The notes below the pieces were generated by a model. That model saw only the letters and a list, made by a program, of their open reading frames with translations. It was not told the origin of the DNA and did no database searches. The translations under genes were made by a program, and so were the position numbers. This document shows, piece after piece, positions 54,685 through 64,000 of a stretch of 64,000 nucleotides of DNA (positions are counted from its first letter, which is position 1; every line of letters begins with the position of its first letter). The DNA comes from Thecaphora thlaspeos (Eukaryota; Basidiomycota; Ustilaginomycetes; Urocystidales; Glomosporiaceae): positions 124,001-188,000 of the forward strand of contig UWYS01000013.1 of NCBI GenBank assembly GCA_900291925.1, in the 5' to 3' direction.

Positions 54685-57390
54685 TCACTCGCTGTGCCAT
54701 CCGTATCGGATAAAGGCGTCGACCGTCGACGTGTTGGCCTCGAGGAACCCTTCCAGCAGCGACCGCGCCTCCATGTACGCCCACAGCTTGAGCATCGGTA
54801 TCGCCGACGTCGTCTTGCCGTCTTCGCTGGACGCCATCTTCGGGCCTTCGTGCTTGGAAATTTGCCTACCAAGCGAGCGGAGGATTGGGAGGGCCGATTT
54901 GAACAGCTGCGTAGCGTCGAAGCGGTACATGGAGAAAAGAGCAAAGAGCAGGGGAACGGCTCGGTATCAGTGTCGGTGTCAGGGCCCGGGTTGTACGCAG
55001 CGAGCGACGACCACAGACTACTCACGTCCATGTTGGGGTCCAGCTGCCGGCCGATGCCCTCGAGCAGCAGGATGCTGATGACGGTGTTGACAAAGTCGGC
55101 CTCCATCTTGACGTGATGCGTGCGTACCGCCGAGAGGACGTCGTTGAGGATGTTGCTGATCTTGATCTTTGCCAGGCTGAACGTCTTGCTCTTGACGCTG
55201 AGAATCAGATCCTGCATCTTGAGCGCAAAGCCGTCCTCATCGACGACCATCTCGGGCGACCGGCACCTCTCGACCATCAGGTGTCCGGCCCGGGCGCCGT
55301 CAAATTCAGCGACGGCCGAGAAGAGCTCGAGGAAGTTACGCCGGTTCTGCGGCGTCAGCTCGACAGTGAGGCCAGCGTCGAGGAAGACGAGCTCCGGCTG
55401 GTAGCCCTGCAGGTCGAGCACCTCAAGCTCATCGAGCCACGCATCCTGGTCGTGGCGCAGCGAATGGAGCTTGGTGACGACCGACTTCTCGGCGCGCTCG
55501 TCGGGCGGCGGCGACGCCTTGGCATGGCCTGGGGCGTAATCCGAGTCAAACTTGGAGAGGACGCGCGCCAGCAGGTCCTTGAGCAGCGACTGCGTCGTGG
55601 GCCTGTAAAACTTGATCATGATGTTGCCTGGGTGCAGGTCGGCGTGGGTGAAGTTGTCAATCAACAGCATGTTCTGGAACGGAATGGGTGCAAGGCAGGC
55701 GGGAGGAGATCGAGGCGAGCGGAGGTCAGCAAACGAGGGTAATGCACGGCATGTATAGACAGAGCAGCACAGCGAGCGGCCGGCCGGTCGACCGTACCAG
55801 GAAAGCGTCGAGCCCAAGGTTGGCGATGCGGTGGTCAAAGGCGGCACCGCCGTTGTTGAGGAAGTGCTTGAGCGGGAGCGCATCCTCAAACTCCTCGATC
55901 AGCACCTGCTTGGTTGAGAAGCGCATGAGCGGCCGCGGGAAGCTGATGGCGCTCCTTCGGCTGCTGAAGGCGTCCTCGAAGCGCTCGAGGTTCTTGACCT
56001 CGTTGCGCAAGTCGAGCTGGCTGAACATCATCTCGGCAAAGACGTCGACCTCCTCGGGGAATGAAAGCCACTCAGCGCCCGGGATAAGGTTGACCAGGTT
56101 GGCAAAGAAGCGCATGATCTTGATGTCGCGGCCGATGGTCTTTTCGACGCGCGGGTGGAGGATCTTGATGGCGACGGCCGCGGTCGGCACGGCGGGCGGT
56201 GCCTCTTCCTCCTCATAGGTGAGCGCGAGCGTCTTTGAGAGCTTCTGCGTTCGCTGGCTCTTTGACGAGCGCTTCTTGGCCTCGAGGTAGGTGGGCGGGA
56301 GAAGGTCGGGTTTAAGCGTCGCCTTGTACACCTGCGCCACCGCCCCGATCCCCATGGGCTCGTGGCCGAACTCCTCGAAGATCTCGTCGAAATTGCGGCG
56401 GAAGACGCGCTCGATGACGCGCTTGGTGTAGCGGAACGAGTGGGGCTTGCCGTTGGAATGGAGGCGGCCCAGGCGCTTGCAGAGCTCGTCGGGGAAGAGG
56501 TCTTGGCGCGAACCGGCCCACTGAGCTAGCTTGATAAATGTGGGGCCGGCGCGTTCCATCTGCTTGACGAGGAAGCCGTACCACCAGATGGCCCCCCAAC
56601 GATCGCCCTCCTCCTTCTTGCCCACCCTCCGCCCACGTTTCCGTCCGCCTTCGCGTCGGTGACCCACCATGAGCATTGGCGCCGTCAGAATGACAGGAAG
56701 GAAGAGGACGACGAGCACGACGAACCGCTTGGCAGTCCCGAGGGGCTCAATGATGTAGCCGTGAATGAGGTTGCCGATGCGCAGAAAGAAGCGGACGACA
56801 ACGTTGCGGCGATGCGGCTGGAGATTGTCCATGAAGACGTCGCTTCCGCCGCCGCCGCCGTCGTCGTCGTCATCATCCTCGAGTGGTGGGGCAAAGCCGT
56901 TGTGCTTTTCGTCGCCGTCTTCGGGATGGGACTGTGCATAGATGTTGGAGTGGAGCGCGTAGAGCGCTAGTGCGGCAGTCGCAGCGGCGGCCGCGCCCGT
57001 CGAGCCTGTCAGGAGCTGGCTTTGTCTGGGCGAGGATCGGTGCGATTGCGCGTGAGAGGAGGTGGCGGCGGCGGCGGCGGTGCTGCTGAAGTGAAATCTT
57101 TGTGCTTGTGATGGGGTTATCTGTTGCGATCGTAGCTGGACGTGGGCGGTAGAGGGTATGCTCCGGAACGTGGCAGATCTCTGCGTGGCAGACAGGAGGC
57201 TTGATGGCTGTTGCAGTGGGCGAGAGCGAGCTCGAACTGACGGTGGTGGCTCGAATCGCGAGGTGGACGGCGCCCATGCGATGAGACGGGTGGCGAGGAA
57301 GTGACGCCATGAGAGGCCTGAAGCTAGGCCGGCGATTGATGAAGCAGGGCGACTACATGACCTCGGGAGGAGGAGGCCGCTGGCGACCAT
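54685..57390 (-). CDS. ABC1/UbiB-family atypical kinase, ADCK2-like, mitochondrial
   Basis: Exons 57390-55798, 55673-55026 and 54906-54685 (donors GTACGG and GTGAGT; acceptors TTCCAG and ACGCAG) give 820 aa. The N-terminus is Arg/Ser/Ala-rich and fits a mitochondrial presequence. The family core is recognisable: GPTFIKLAQWAGSRQDLFPD, AVAQVYKATL, VAIKILHPRVEKTIGRDI, QLDLRNEVKNLERF, then FTHADLHPGNIMI and LVFLDAGLTVELT. Relatives act in coenzyme Q or lipid homeostasis in the inner membrane. The usual KxGQ motif reads KLAQ (residues 287-290). Specific orthology (ADCK2 versus other subfamilies) is inferred from the GPTFIKLxQWAxxRxDLFP form and is less certain. Confidence 0.85.
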
Positions 57391-57980
57391 CGTGCACGAC
57401 GGTGCGACGGTGCGGCTACGGGGCGAGCGCCGGGACGAGGCGAGGCGAGTGTTTTGCGGTGAACAGCCGTCGACTAAGGAGATGCTTGGTAGCGGCGGTG
57501 GTGGTGGTCGAGGGTGGCGGAAGGAGCGGCTGAACCCTCAAAGGCGGACGCAACGCGAAATCGTGGAAGGGAAGGCAGACAACTCTTAGGGCGCGCGGCC
57601 GCGGCGGCCGGATGGACCGGAGCGCGCCCTCGGCGATGCGCAGGCGATGCAGCGTGACAACGACGGCCGCGCCGACATCCCGGACTTTCGGAAGAGCTTC
57701 CGTCGCCCCTCCCAGCCAGCCTGGTGCACGGACCGCCCCATACACCCTCAAGCTGTGCGGAACCCTGTGTGCTGGCGCCGCAAGGCCAGCAATAACCTTG
57801 GAATGACCTGACTACCTCCACCACCACCACCACCACCAACGATACAGCCCGCTCCTCTCGACTCTTCGCTCCCAGCCTTCTTGCATCACCGCACGCTCTT
57901 CACACCATCGCACCGCGCCTCCACCCCCAGCAACAAGAGCGCTGCCCGCTTCATCATCGAATGACGCACGGTCCCGACTC
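57391..57980. other. divergent promoter region of ADCK2-like gene and OXR1
   Basis: 590 nt with a (CCA)n tract at about 57810-57837. No gene was seen. Confidence 0.5.
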
Positions 57981-60461
57981 ATGACCTCACCCGAGTCGTC
58001 CGATGCTGGCGGCCTTCGGCGCAGGGGTCGTGGCTCCATCTCGGAATCTGCCGTGAGTATATGCAGACGGCTAAGTTGGCGGCATAGAGCTCCTCGCCGT
58101 CCGCTGATAACGCCATGTCCTCGCAATCAATCTCTTTGCTCTCTCACTCAACAGGGAGGCCACGGCCGCCAGCCGTCGGACGGCTTCGGCTCCTTTGTTG
58201 ATGCTTCCTCTATGCCTACCCTGGGAAGCGATCAAGCGGGGCTCAGCATCGATCCAGCATCACCGTCGCCAGTCACCTTTGATTCGGGCTTGTCAGAGTC
58301 CATGGACCCATCCTCCGCAGCTTCTGTCAGCACCCCTGTCACGATCGACACTGCGCGCCCGTCCGATGCGCCGTTAGCGCAAGGGGACGACGACTGGCAG
58401 ACGGGCGACCTCGTCCAGGACTTTTCACCCGTCTCTGAACGCTTTCCCGCCCTCGCCGCCTCGAGGATGACAGCCAAGAGGACCGCCTCGTCCACCTCTC
58501 AGGGAAGCCAATGGGCAGACTGGGACTCTTTCCTCGCCTCGCATGACAGTCAGATGCCAACGACATCAACAATGGCACCAGCGGCAGCTTCGACCGATGC
58601 AAGCCACACAGGACACTTCAACCCGGCCGACGATGCCTTCTTCGACGCCTTCGACCAGATCGCCAAGCAGCAACAGGTCCATCGGGCACCCTCACCGCCC
58701 ATCATTGATCTGCGCCAAGTTGAGCGCAAACTGGACCTGAAGCGCGCAGCCTCGCTCAACAACAATGAACAACAGGGCAAGCACTCTGAGCCCAAGGAGG
58801 ACGAGGACTTCTTTGCCGCTTTCGAGCGAGCGCCGGAGCGGGCGCTCGGCAGAGGCAGCGCCCTCCGACTGGAGCCATCGCAGCTTGACGATATCCACGA
58901 TGCTCGGACCAGCCCCATGCGCCTCGCAACCGACTCGCAGCCAGATTACTTCGACACCGCCGTTAGCGGCACCGCCAAGGCGCAGCCGATTGAGCAGCCT
59001 CCAACGGTCGAGGGCCAGAGTCAAGGCCGGCCTTCACGAATAGCTGCGTCGCCTCCGGACAGCGCAGCTTCGAGCAGCTGGACAGGCAGCCTGCGCAAGA
59101 CATGGACCTCGTTCCGCGGGCTCTCCGGAGACCTAGTCAGCCATCTGCCTAGCGCCAGCGACTTCATCGTCCCGCCCGAAGAAGGCGAGGATGCTGCTCC
59201 GGCGGCCGAACAGGACACCAGGTCAGGCGGTGGCGGTGGCACCGGCGGCGGCGGGCTTTTCTTTGCTCCGTCTCAACTCGGCGAACGACGGGCCAGCGGC
59301 GCCTCCAACGGCTCCGGGCACAGGCCAAGCATCGAGATCAGACGCTCGCCACTACCTTCGTCGGCATCGTTCGGGGGACCCAGCGCTGACTCATCCGGAC
59401 CCTTGCGAGCGAGGGACCTCTTTGCCTCGCTGCCCGCCGCCCACGCGCCGGCACAGAACACGCTCCGGCGTGCGCCATCGCACTCCGCCTCGATGCCGAT
59501 CGCCGGCGCGCCCGGCTTCGATGCCTCGGGCAGCCGGAAGTGGAACACAGGCCACTGGACGCTGGATGCCAAGCAGGCTAAGCGTGCGATCCCCGTCACG
59601 CTGACCGACCGTCGCGAAGAGACGGAGAGCGTCTGCGAGCCCTGGCACGCCGCCCGGATTCAGGCCGCTCTGCCGCCACGCCTGCAGCTGGGCCGGCAGT
59701 GGCGCCTGCTCTACTCCCTCGACCAGCACGGCATGAGCCTGTCGACGCTCTACCACCGCGTCGCCCAGGGCCTCGACCCTTCAAAGGCGCGCAAAGTGTC
59801 GTCCGGCGTGCACGAGGCGGAAGGCTGGCTACGCGGCGCCTCGGCAGCCACAAAGGCGGCGATGGGCGTGGAAGGCAGCGTCAACGGCAGTGGCGGGACG
59901 CAACAGCCGCGCCTGAAACGCGTCGGCGGAGGTCTGTCGATCCAAGACGCCGGCTTAGTGATCGCGATCAAGGACGACAACGACAACGTATTTGGCGCCT
60001 ATGTCAACGAAAAGCTTCGGCCGCAACAACACTACTACGGGAGCGGCGAGTGTTTTCTCTGGAAAACAGTCCGACGGTCCAAAGCCGAGAGGGAGGCGTT
60101 CGCTGCAGCGGCAAAGCAAAAACAGCTCGAAGGCACTTCGCCAGCGGCGGAAGAAGAAGATGAGGAAGACGGGGCTGGGGCTGGGGGCGATGCGAGCAGG
60201 GCGCTCAAGACGTTCCGATGGACGGGCAAGAACGACTACATGGTCCTGACCGAGTCGGACTTTCTATCGGTGGGCGGCGGGAACGGCAAGTTTGGACTGT
60301 GGGTCGACGGAGCGCTCGAGAGGGGAGTGTCGACGCGATGTCCCGCATTCGATAACGAGATTCTCTGCGATGGCAGGGCGGCGAGCGGGAATGAAGACGA
60401 GGGCGAGGCGAGGTTTGAGTGTATCGGGCTGGAGATCTGGGCGGTCGGCATCGATGATTGA
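57981..60461 (+). CDS. OXR1: oxidation-resistance protein with TLDc domain (Oxr1)
   Basis: Oxr1 proteins protect against oxidative damage and, in yeast, promote V-ATPase disassembly. Exons 57981-58052 and 58155-60461 give 792 aa; the intron (GTGAGT...CAACAG, 102 nt) is in frame and stop-free. The N-terminal 500 residues are disordered with repeated ED(F/D)FAAFE-type acidic-aromatic motifs (DAFFDAFDQIAKQ, DEDFFAAFERA). The TLDc domain begins at about 550: RIQAALPPRLQLGRQWRLLY, then SLDQHGMSLSTLYHRV, AIKDDNDNVFGAYVNEKL, YYGSGECFLWK, and the hallmark end GKFGLWVDGALERGVSTRC plus GLEIWAVG. It is much longer than yeast Oxr1 (273 aa). Confidence 0.92.
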   Translation: MTSPESSDAGGLRRRGRGSISESAVSICRRLSWRHRAPRRPLITPCPRNQSLCSLTQQGGHGRQPSDGFGSFVDASSMPTLGSDQAGLSIDPASPSPVTFDSGLSESMDPSSAASVSTPVTIDTARPSDAPLAQGDDDWQTGDLVQDFSPVSERFPALAASRMTAKRTASSTSQGSQWADWDSFLASHDSQMPTTSTMAPAAASTDASHTGHFNPADDAFFDAFDQIAKQQQVHRAPSPPIIDLRQVERKLDLKRAASLNNNEQQGKHSEPKEDEDFFAAFERAPERALGRGSALRLEPSQLDDIHDARTSPMRLATDSQPDYFDTAVSGTAKAQPIEQPPTVEGQSQGRPSRIAASPPDSAASSSWTGSLRKTWTSFRGLSGDLVSHLPSASDFIVPPEEGEDAAPAAEQDTRSGGGGGTGGGGLFFAPSQLGERRASGASNGSGHRPSIEIRRSPLPSSASFGGPSADSSGPLRARDLFASLPAAHAPAQNTLRRAPSHSASMPIAGAPGFDASGSRKWNTGHWTLDAKQAKRAIPVTLTDRREETESVCEPWHAARIQAALPPRLQLGRQWRLLYSLDQHGMSLSTLYHRVAQGLDPSKARKVSSGVHEAEGWLRGASAATKAAMGVEGSVNGSGGTQQPRLKRVGGGLSIQDAGLVIAIKDDNDNVFGAYVNEKLRPQQHYYGSGECFLWKTVRRSKAEREAFAAAAKQKQLEGTSPAAEEEDEEDGAGAGGDASRALKTFRWTGKNDYMVLTESDFLSVGGGNGKFGLWVDGALERGVSTRCPAFDNEILCDGRAASGNEDEGEARFECIGLEIWAVGIDD

Positions 60462-61284
60462 TTGATTGATCGATTGACGGACGAGGTTACCTTTGGGCGC
60501 GGCCGCCACCGCGGTGGTCCTCTTTTGTCCTTTGTATGTCGCGGGGGCGGAAAGCAGATGCGGAAAGACCAGTAACGCCAGAGGGGCTGCTTCGATATCA
60601 GAACCCACTTGGGTGCCACGAAGGCAACGTGACGAATGCTGAGTTCTCTTCCTTCTTCGCCACCACCTCCTCTACTACCACCTTCATCTTTAGCCTGTGC
60701 ATCTTTGTCGCGTGCTGCGTCTACCCTGCCATCCTCGTCGTCGACACGCACGCCTCGCTTCGCCACATCCACCCTCTCGCCGACACGACCACGCAGCATG
60801 ATGGGACCTACACAGGTACGGTGTTGCTCTGTATTCCTATTCCGCGACGTCACATGGTCTTCTCATTGCCTTCTCTGACTACTGGACCGCGCTACGTTAC
60901 AGACGCATCACATCGACCTATGTTGATCCACTGCATTCTACCGTTCCCGCTCTATGACCCCCCATGCAGCTGGTCTCACTTCCACCTTTGTTGTAAGTCA
61001 TACATATCCATGCATCGGCTCGATCCTTTCTTCTTCACCTCATGATATTCCTGACTGTCCGCTTCATTCTGAATCGACGTCAACGACGACCGCGGGGGAT
61101 GTAGAAACGCGAAAACCCCACCTCGAACATCAAATCGGAACCAGACTTGGGTCGATCTGGTTCGCAAGGCGCCTCCAACGGTCATATCAAGAAGGAGACA
61201 GAGAGACGAGAGGGGAAGAAGAGAAGTTGCTCCCTTGCTCCGTCTTCTCTCTTTCGACGTAGGATCAAGAACGAAAAGGTCATC
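60462..61284. other. intergenic downstream of OXR1
   Basis: 823 nt. Possible upstream exons of the next gene were considered (a GTACGG donor near 60817) but no join could be supported. Confidence 0.4.
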
Positions 61285-61939
61285 ATGAAATTGAGCAAGG
61301 AAGCGAGAAGGTCTAAGGTGGCTTTGTTGCGAAGGGATAGATTTCAGACACCGATGACGGGTAGGGGTAGGGTGAATTCCACGAACCCAGGAATTTATAT
61401 CGGATCGACGACCTCCGCACCTTCCACCTCATCGCGAGGTGCGACACACGGTCTGCGCGAGGATGCAAGTGTCGCCACGAATATGTTCCAACCTTCCCCA
61501 CTCGGTCGCCTTTCCGACGTAATCGAAATAGACAGCGACAACGACAACGACGAAGCGATCCGTAGATCTTTCAGCGCGCGCGAAGCGATCGATGTCGATG
61601 CACATTCACCACCGTCCCCTCGTATCATGCAAGACGACGATCTCGTCCTACTCGTCCCGCCTCCCACTCTTCGTAGCGGGTCAGTTATCTCCCTCTCGTC
61701 CTCCTCCGATACAGACGACTACGACGACACCGCTAACCCCCGTACCTCAACAACGGTCAGACCAATCCCAAGTCGTCCGTTTCCAATCGTATACCTACCG
61801 TCTCGTCGTTTCCGGTCCAGGTGTCTCCTTCGATAATAGCAAGAGGACTTTCTCCGTCCCGGACGAACTGTACGATGACGCGGCAGGCAAAGTCAAGAGG
61901 GCGGCGGAGAAGGCGGTGAGGTGTTTCGCTAAAGCTTGA
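61285..61939 (+). CDS. small protein with SUMO-interaction-like motifs, unknown
   Basis: Not recognised. The frame from the ATG at 61285 (MKLSKEARRSKVALLRRDRF) is basic at first, then contains LSDVIEIDSDNDNDE and AREAIDVDAHS, and further on GSVISLSSSSDTDD. These hydrophobic-acidic clusters look like SUMO-interaction motifs. The coding character then moves by one frame to VVRFQSYTYRLVVSGPGVSF and SVPDELYDDAAGKVKRAAEK, ending at 61939. An intron 61673-61760 (GTAGCG...GGTCAG, 88 nt) restores frame and gives 188 aa, but its donor is weak and it would remove the third motif. A frameshift is the alternative. The true start may lie upstream. Confidence 0.4.
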
Positions 61940-62410
61940 ATCGCACGCACGCACGCACGCACGCAGACACAAGGAGCGAGCTTGACAGGGAGGGAGACAA
62001 TGTCGATTCGGCGAGAGGTAAAAAGCGAGGGGCGAGTCTAGAATACAGGTTGCCGTCATTGAAGGCTTGAAGCAGGGAAGGGGGGAGGGGGGGGGGGGGG
62101 ATGGGAGTTAGTGCGCCATCGGAAATGTGGCTAGAGGCTTATGGGGTGCTATGGTACGAATGCTAGGGGACGATGCTAGGGGGGAGGAAAGAGACAAGAG
62201 AGCAGCCGGAGTTAGAGTAGCAAATAGTTGGTCGGGGCACGGAGACGATGTCAGAGTATTGTTCTTTGTCGGTTGTCGAGATGAAGGGCGACTGGGCCGA
62301 TTGGTAGAATTCGCAAGCGTGAAAGGCTACGTTGGAAGGCGGCCGATGCGCAGCAGAGAAGCGTCCATCATGAGCAGAACGCCGTAGCGTGGTCCAAGAT
62401 CACAACCGGG
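61940..62410. repeat. simple repeats between convergent genes: (ACGC)n and long G-run
   Basis: An (ACGC)n tract at about 61942-61966 follows the stop codon. A guanine-rich block at 62075-62107 contains an uninterrupted G14 and several GGG runs. No coding sequence was seen. Confidence 0.7.
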
Positions 62411-64000
62411 CTACCCGTCCAGGTTGCCGGCGAGGCTCAGGCTGAGTGACTGCAGCTTCCTGCGCTGGGGGTTGCTCGGCTTGCTCGGCGTCTCATCGTG
62501 GCCCAGCCCGCGAACTGCCCGCCTGCTTTTGCCGTCCAAACCGGCGCCGAGGTTACCTCTCGGCTTGTTCTCGAGGTCCTCGTCGTCATCGTCATCGTCG
62601 GCCGCCGCGGCCGCTGCGAGGCCCTTGCGTGCGCTCTCCGGCCACGCCCCGAAGGGCGTGTTGAACCCGGTCAACCCTGGCGTCAGGCCACCGAGCGCAG
62701 AAATGCTCGGCGTCAATCCCAGTGAACCACCGTACAGCGACGCGTACGAGGACCGTGAGATCGAATGCGGCGCAAGGCCGAGCGACTCGGTGAGGTTGAG
62801 GTGCTGCGGCGACGAGAATTGGTCGCCGCCGCCGACCTTGGACGGGGTAGGTCGGCTGATGGAGCCAGGCGCGCCGGCCGACTTTAGCGCCGAAGCTCCG
62901 AGGCGCATCACCGACAGGCCCGAGGCCATCGATCCTTTGGAAAAGGGCGTAGAGACGATCGCGGCGCGCTTTGAAGTGGAGAGGGGAGGCGGGAGGATAT
63001 CTCGGCCAAGCTTGCCTCGTCCACCGCCGACGCCAACGCCGCCAAGCAGCAGCGGACCGAAACCGATGTCGTCGTCGTACATCGTCTTGGCGGTGCCCCG
63101 GATCGCGCTAAGGCCGTCGTTGGGTCGGATGGGCGTGCTAACGAGTGGCGGGAGCCGCGGGCCCAGCACGCTGGTGTCGGACGCCGCTGACTGGGCCGAC
63201 GTGCTCTTCTCCATCGCCGTGCCGCCGAGGCCGAGCGCAGGGAGGCCAAGAGGACCGCCGACACGGATTGGCGATGCGACCGGCGAGGCACCCAGCTCGC
63301 CGCCGAAGGCATCGTAGAGCTTGTCCTTGGACGTGAAGCTCAGCCGGCGTTTCCCCTCGAACGGCGAGATCTTGTGCTTGTTGAGCAAGAAGGGGTTGCT
63401 GCCGGTGCGCGAAGCCGGTCCGGGGGTCGATAGGCTCAGGAGCGCGGCCGACGACGACGCGACGCCGCTGCCCATCGGGGTAGGCGGCGCCTTGGTCCTC
63501 GTCGCCGGGGAGGGGCTTCCTTCGCCCGCTCGTCGCACAGAGATCCGCGTGTTGACTGTTTTGAAAGGCGAGTCACGAGACTCGCTGCGCCTCCTGGGCG
63601 CGCCCATCGGCTCGATCGCGTCCGGTCCGTCGTCCAGCAGGTCGGCCGCACGCATCACGGGCACGTTGGTCGAGGACTTGGACCGCGGGCTGGGGCTGGG
63701 TCGTGTTCGGCCGCGACCCGAGTCCGCCTGCAGTCTCGCGTCCGATGGCGAGATGAGGGTCTTGCTAGGCGTGTCCCACGGCTCGTCCATGCTGGCGTGG
63801 CGCCGCTTCCGGGACGCCTGGGGATCGCTGTCCGTCGGACTGTTGCTGTGTGAGCGCAGAGCGAGGAGCTGGATCGCGGCCTCCTGCTGATCGGTCTTGC
63901 GAACTGGCAGCGTGGCCTGCTGTGGCAGACGCGATGATGCGACGTCGGCCGGCACACCGGGAAAGAAGGTGGCAGAGGTTGGCGTGGCGACCGACGTGGC
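62411..64000 (-). CDS. Ser/Pro-rich protein, C-terminal part, unknown (5' end off window)
   Basis: The frame is open from the TAG at 62411 to the right edge, so at least about 529 residues are present and the start is not visible. No folded domain was recognised. The sequence is disordered and dotted with SP/TP sites (DEPWDTPSKTLISPSDAR, SPFKTVNTRI, TPIRPNDG). Conserved-looking short blocks are NPFLLNKHKISPFEGKRRLS and LYGGSLGLTPSISALGG. It ends with an acidic poly-Asp stretch and a basic RRKLQSLSLSLAGNLDG. The pattern suits a CDK-regulated nuclear or cell-cycle/transcription factor whose DNA-binding domain would be off the window, but that is a guess. Confidence 0.7.
   Translation of the reverse strand, partial: ATSVATPTSATFFPGVPADVASSRLPQQATLPVRKTDQQEAAIQLLALRSHSNSPTDSDPQASRKRRHASMDEPWDTPSKTLISPSDARLQADSGRGRTRPSPSPRSKSSTNVPVMRAADLLDDGPDAIEPMGAPRRRSESRDSPFKTVNTRISVRRAGEGSPSPATRTKAPPTPMGSGVASSSAALLSLSTPGPASRTGSNPFLLNKHKISPFEGKRRLSFTSKDKLYDAFGGELGASPVASPIRVGGPLGLPALGLGGTAMEKSTSAQSAASDTSVLGPRLPPLVSTPIRPNDGLSAIRGTAKTMYDDDIGFGPLLLGGVGVGGGRGKLGRDILPPPLSTSKRAAIVSTPFSKGSMASGLSVMRLGASALKSAGAPGSISRPTPSKVGGGDQFSSPQHLNLTESLGLAPHSISRSSYASLYGGSLGLTPSISALGGLTPGLTGFNTPFGAWPESARKGLAAAAAADDDDDDEDLENKPRGNLGAGLDGKSRRAVRGLGHDETPSKPSNPQRRKLQSLSLSLAGNLDG

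Noticed and set aside
1..64000. tRNA genes, rRNA, CRISPR arrays, telomere repeats
   Set aside because: Scanned for T-loop-like words, repeat-spacer arrays and TTAGGG runs; nothing convincing was found. A tRNAscan/Infernal run would settle small RNAs.

Overview
The window is nuclear DNA of a filamentous or dimorphic basidiomycete. GC-rich genes are closely packed on both strands. Most have introns of about 40-135 nt with GTRNGT-type donors, and the proteins carry long Ser/Ala/Pro-rich insertions. The gene set (RPN5, ELP4, UTP11, COX11, TFB3, TERT, TAD3, IMA1, FUM1, TRM44, OXR1, SRF1, an AMPK beta subunit) is fungal. GC content, intron style and a long AMPK beta subunit suggest Ustilaginomycotina (smut relatives); this placement is inference. 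No tRNA, rRNA, CRISPR or intact transposon was recognised.

Left part (1-12 kb): a truncated RPN5 (proteasome lid), ELP4 (Elongator), a broken RDS1-type ferritin-like secreted gene, UTP11 (rRNA processing), COX11 (copper delivery to cytochrome oxidase) and a small Ser-rich secreted protein, followed by about 2 kb without a convincing gene.

12.9-27.1 kb: this is the most unusual stretch. A secreted 860-aa protein has a GH30 glucanase fold with an altered active site and a large low-complexity insertion. Convergent to it is one 1369-residue gene encoding two complete sugar-transporter halves (inositol-type plus hexose-type, about 24 membrane segments). An 893-residue SNF1/AMPK beta subunit follows, then an 85-residue hydrophilic protein.

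27.4-39.7 kb: TFB3 (TFIIH/CAK), then a seven-exon telomerase reverse transcriptase (TERT, 1372 aa). Convergent to TERT is a SET domain fused to the tRNA deaminase subunit TAD3, and IMA1 (inner nuclear membrane) is divergent from that. A 2.8-kb stretch follows, holding a frame-broken Gly-rich coding remnant.

42.5-64 kb: FUM1 (fumarase with an alternative-start architecture), a GPAT/DHAPAT-type acyltransferase, a 461-bp element bounded by roughly 70-bp inverted repeats, SRF1 (phospholipase D regulator), TRM44 (tRNA-Ser U44 methylation), an ADCK2-like mitochondrial kinase, OXR1 (TLDc), a small protein with SUMO-interaction-like motifs, and the C-terminal part of an unrecognised Ser/Pro-rich protein running off the right edge.

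Most genes are unrelated housekeeping functions. The main candidates for novelty are the GH30-derived secreted protein, the double transporter, the SET-TAD3 fusion, the broken RDS1 gene and the inverted-repeat element. All splice sites were assigned by eye from GT/AG signals and frame continuity.
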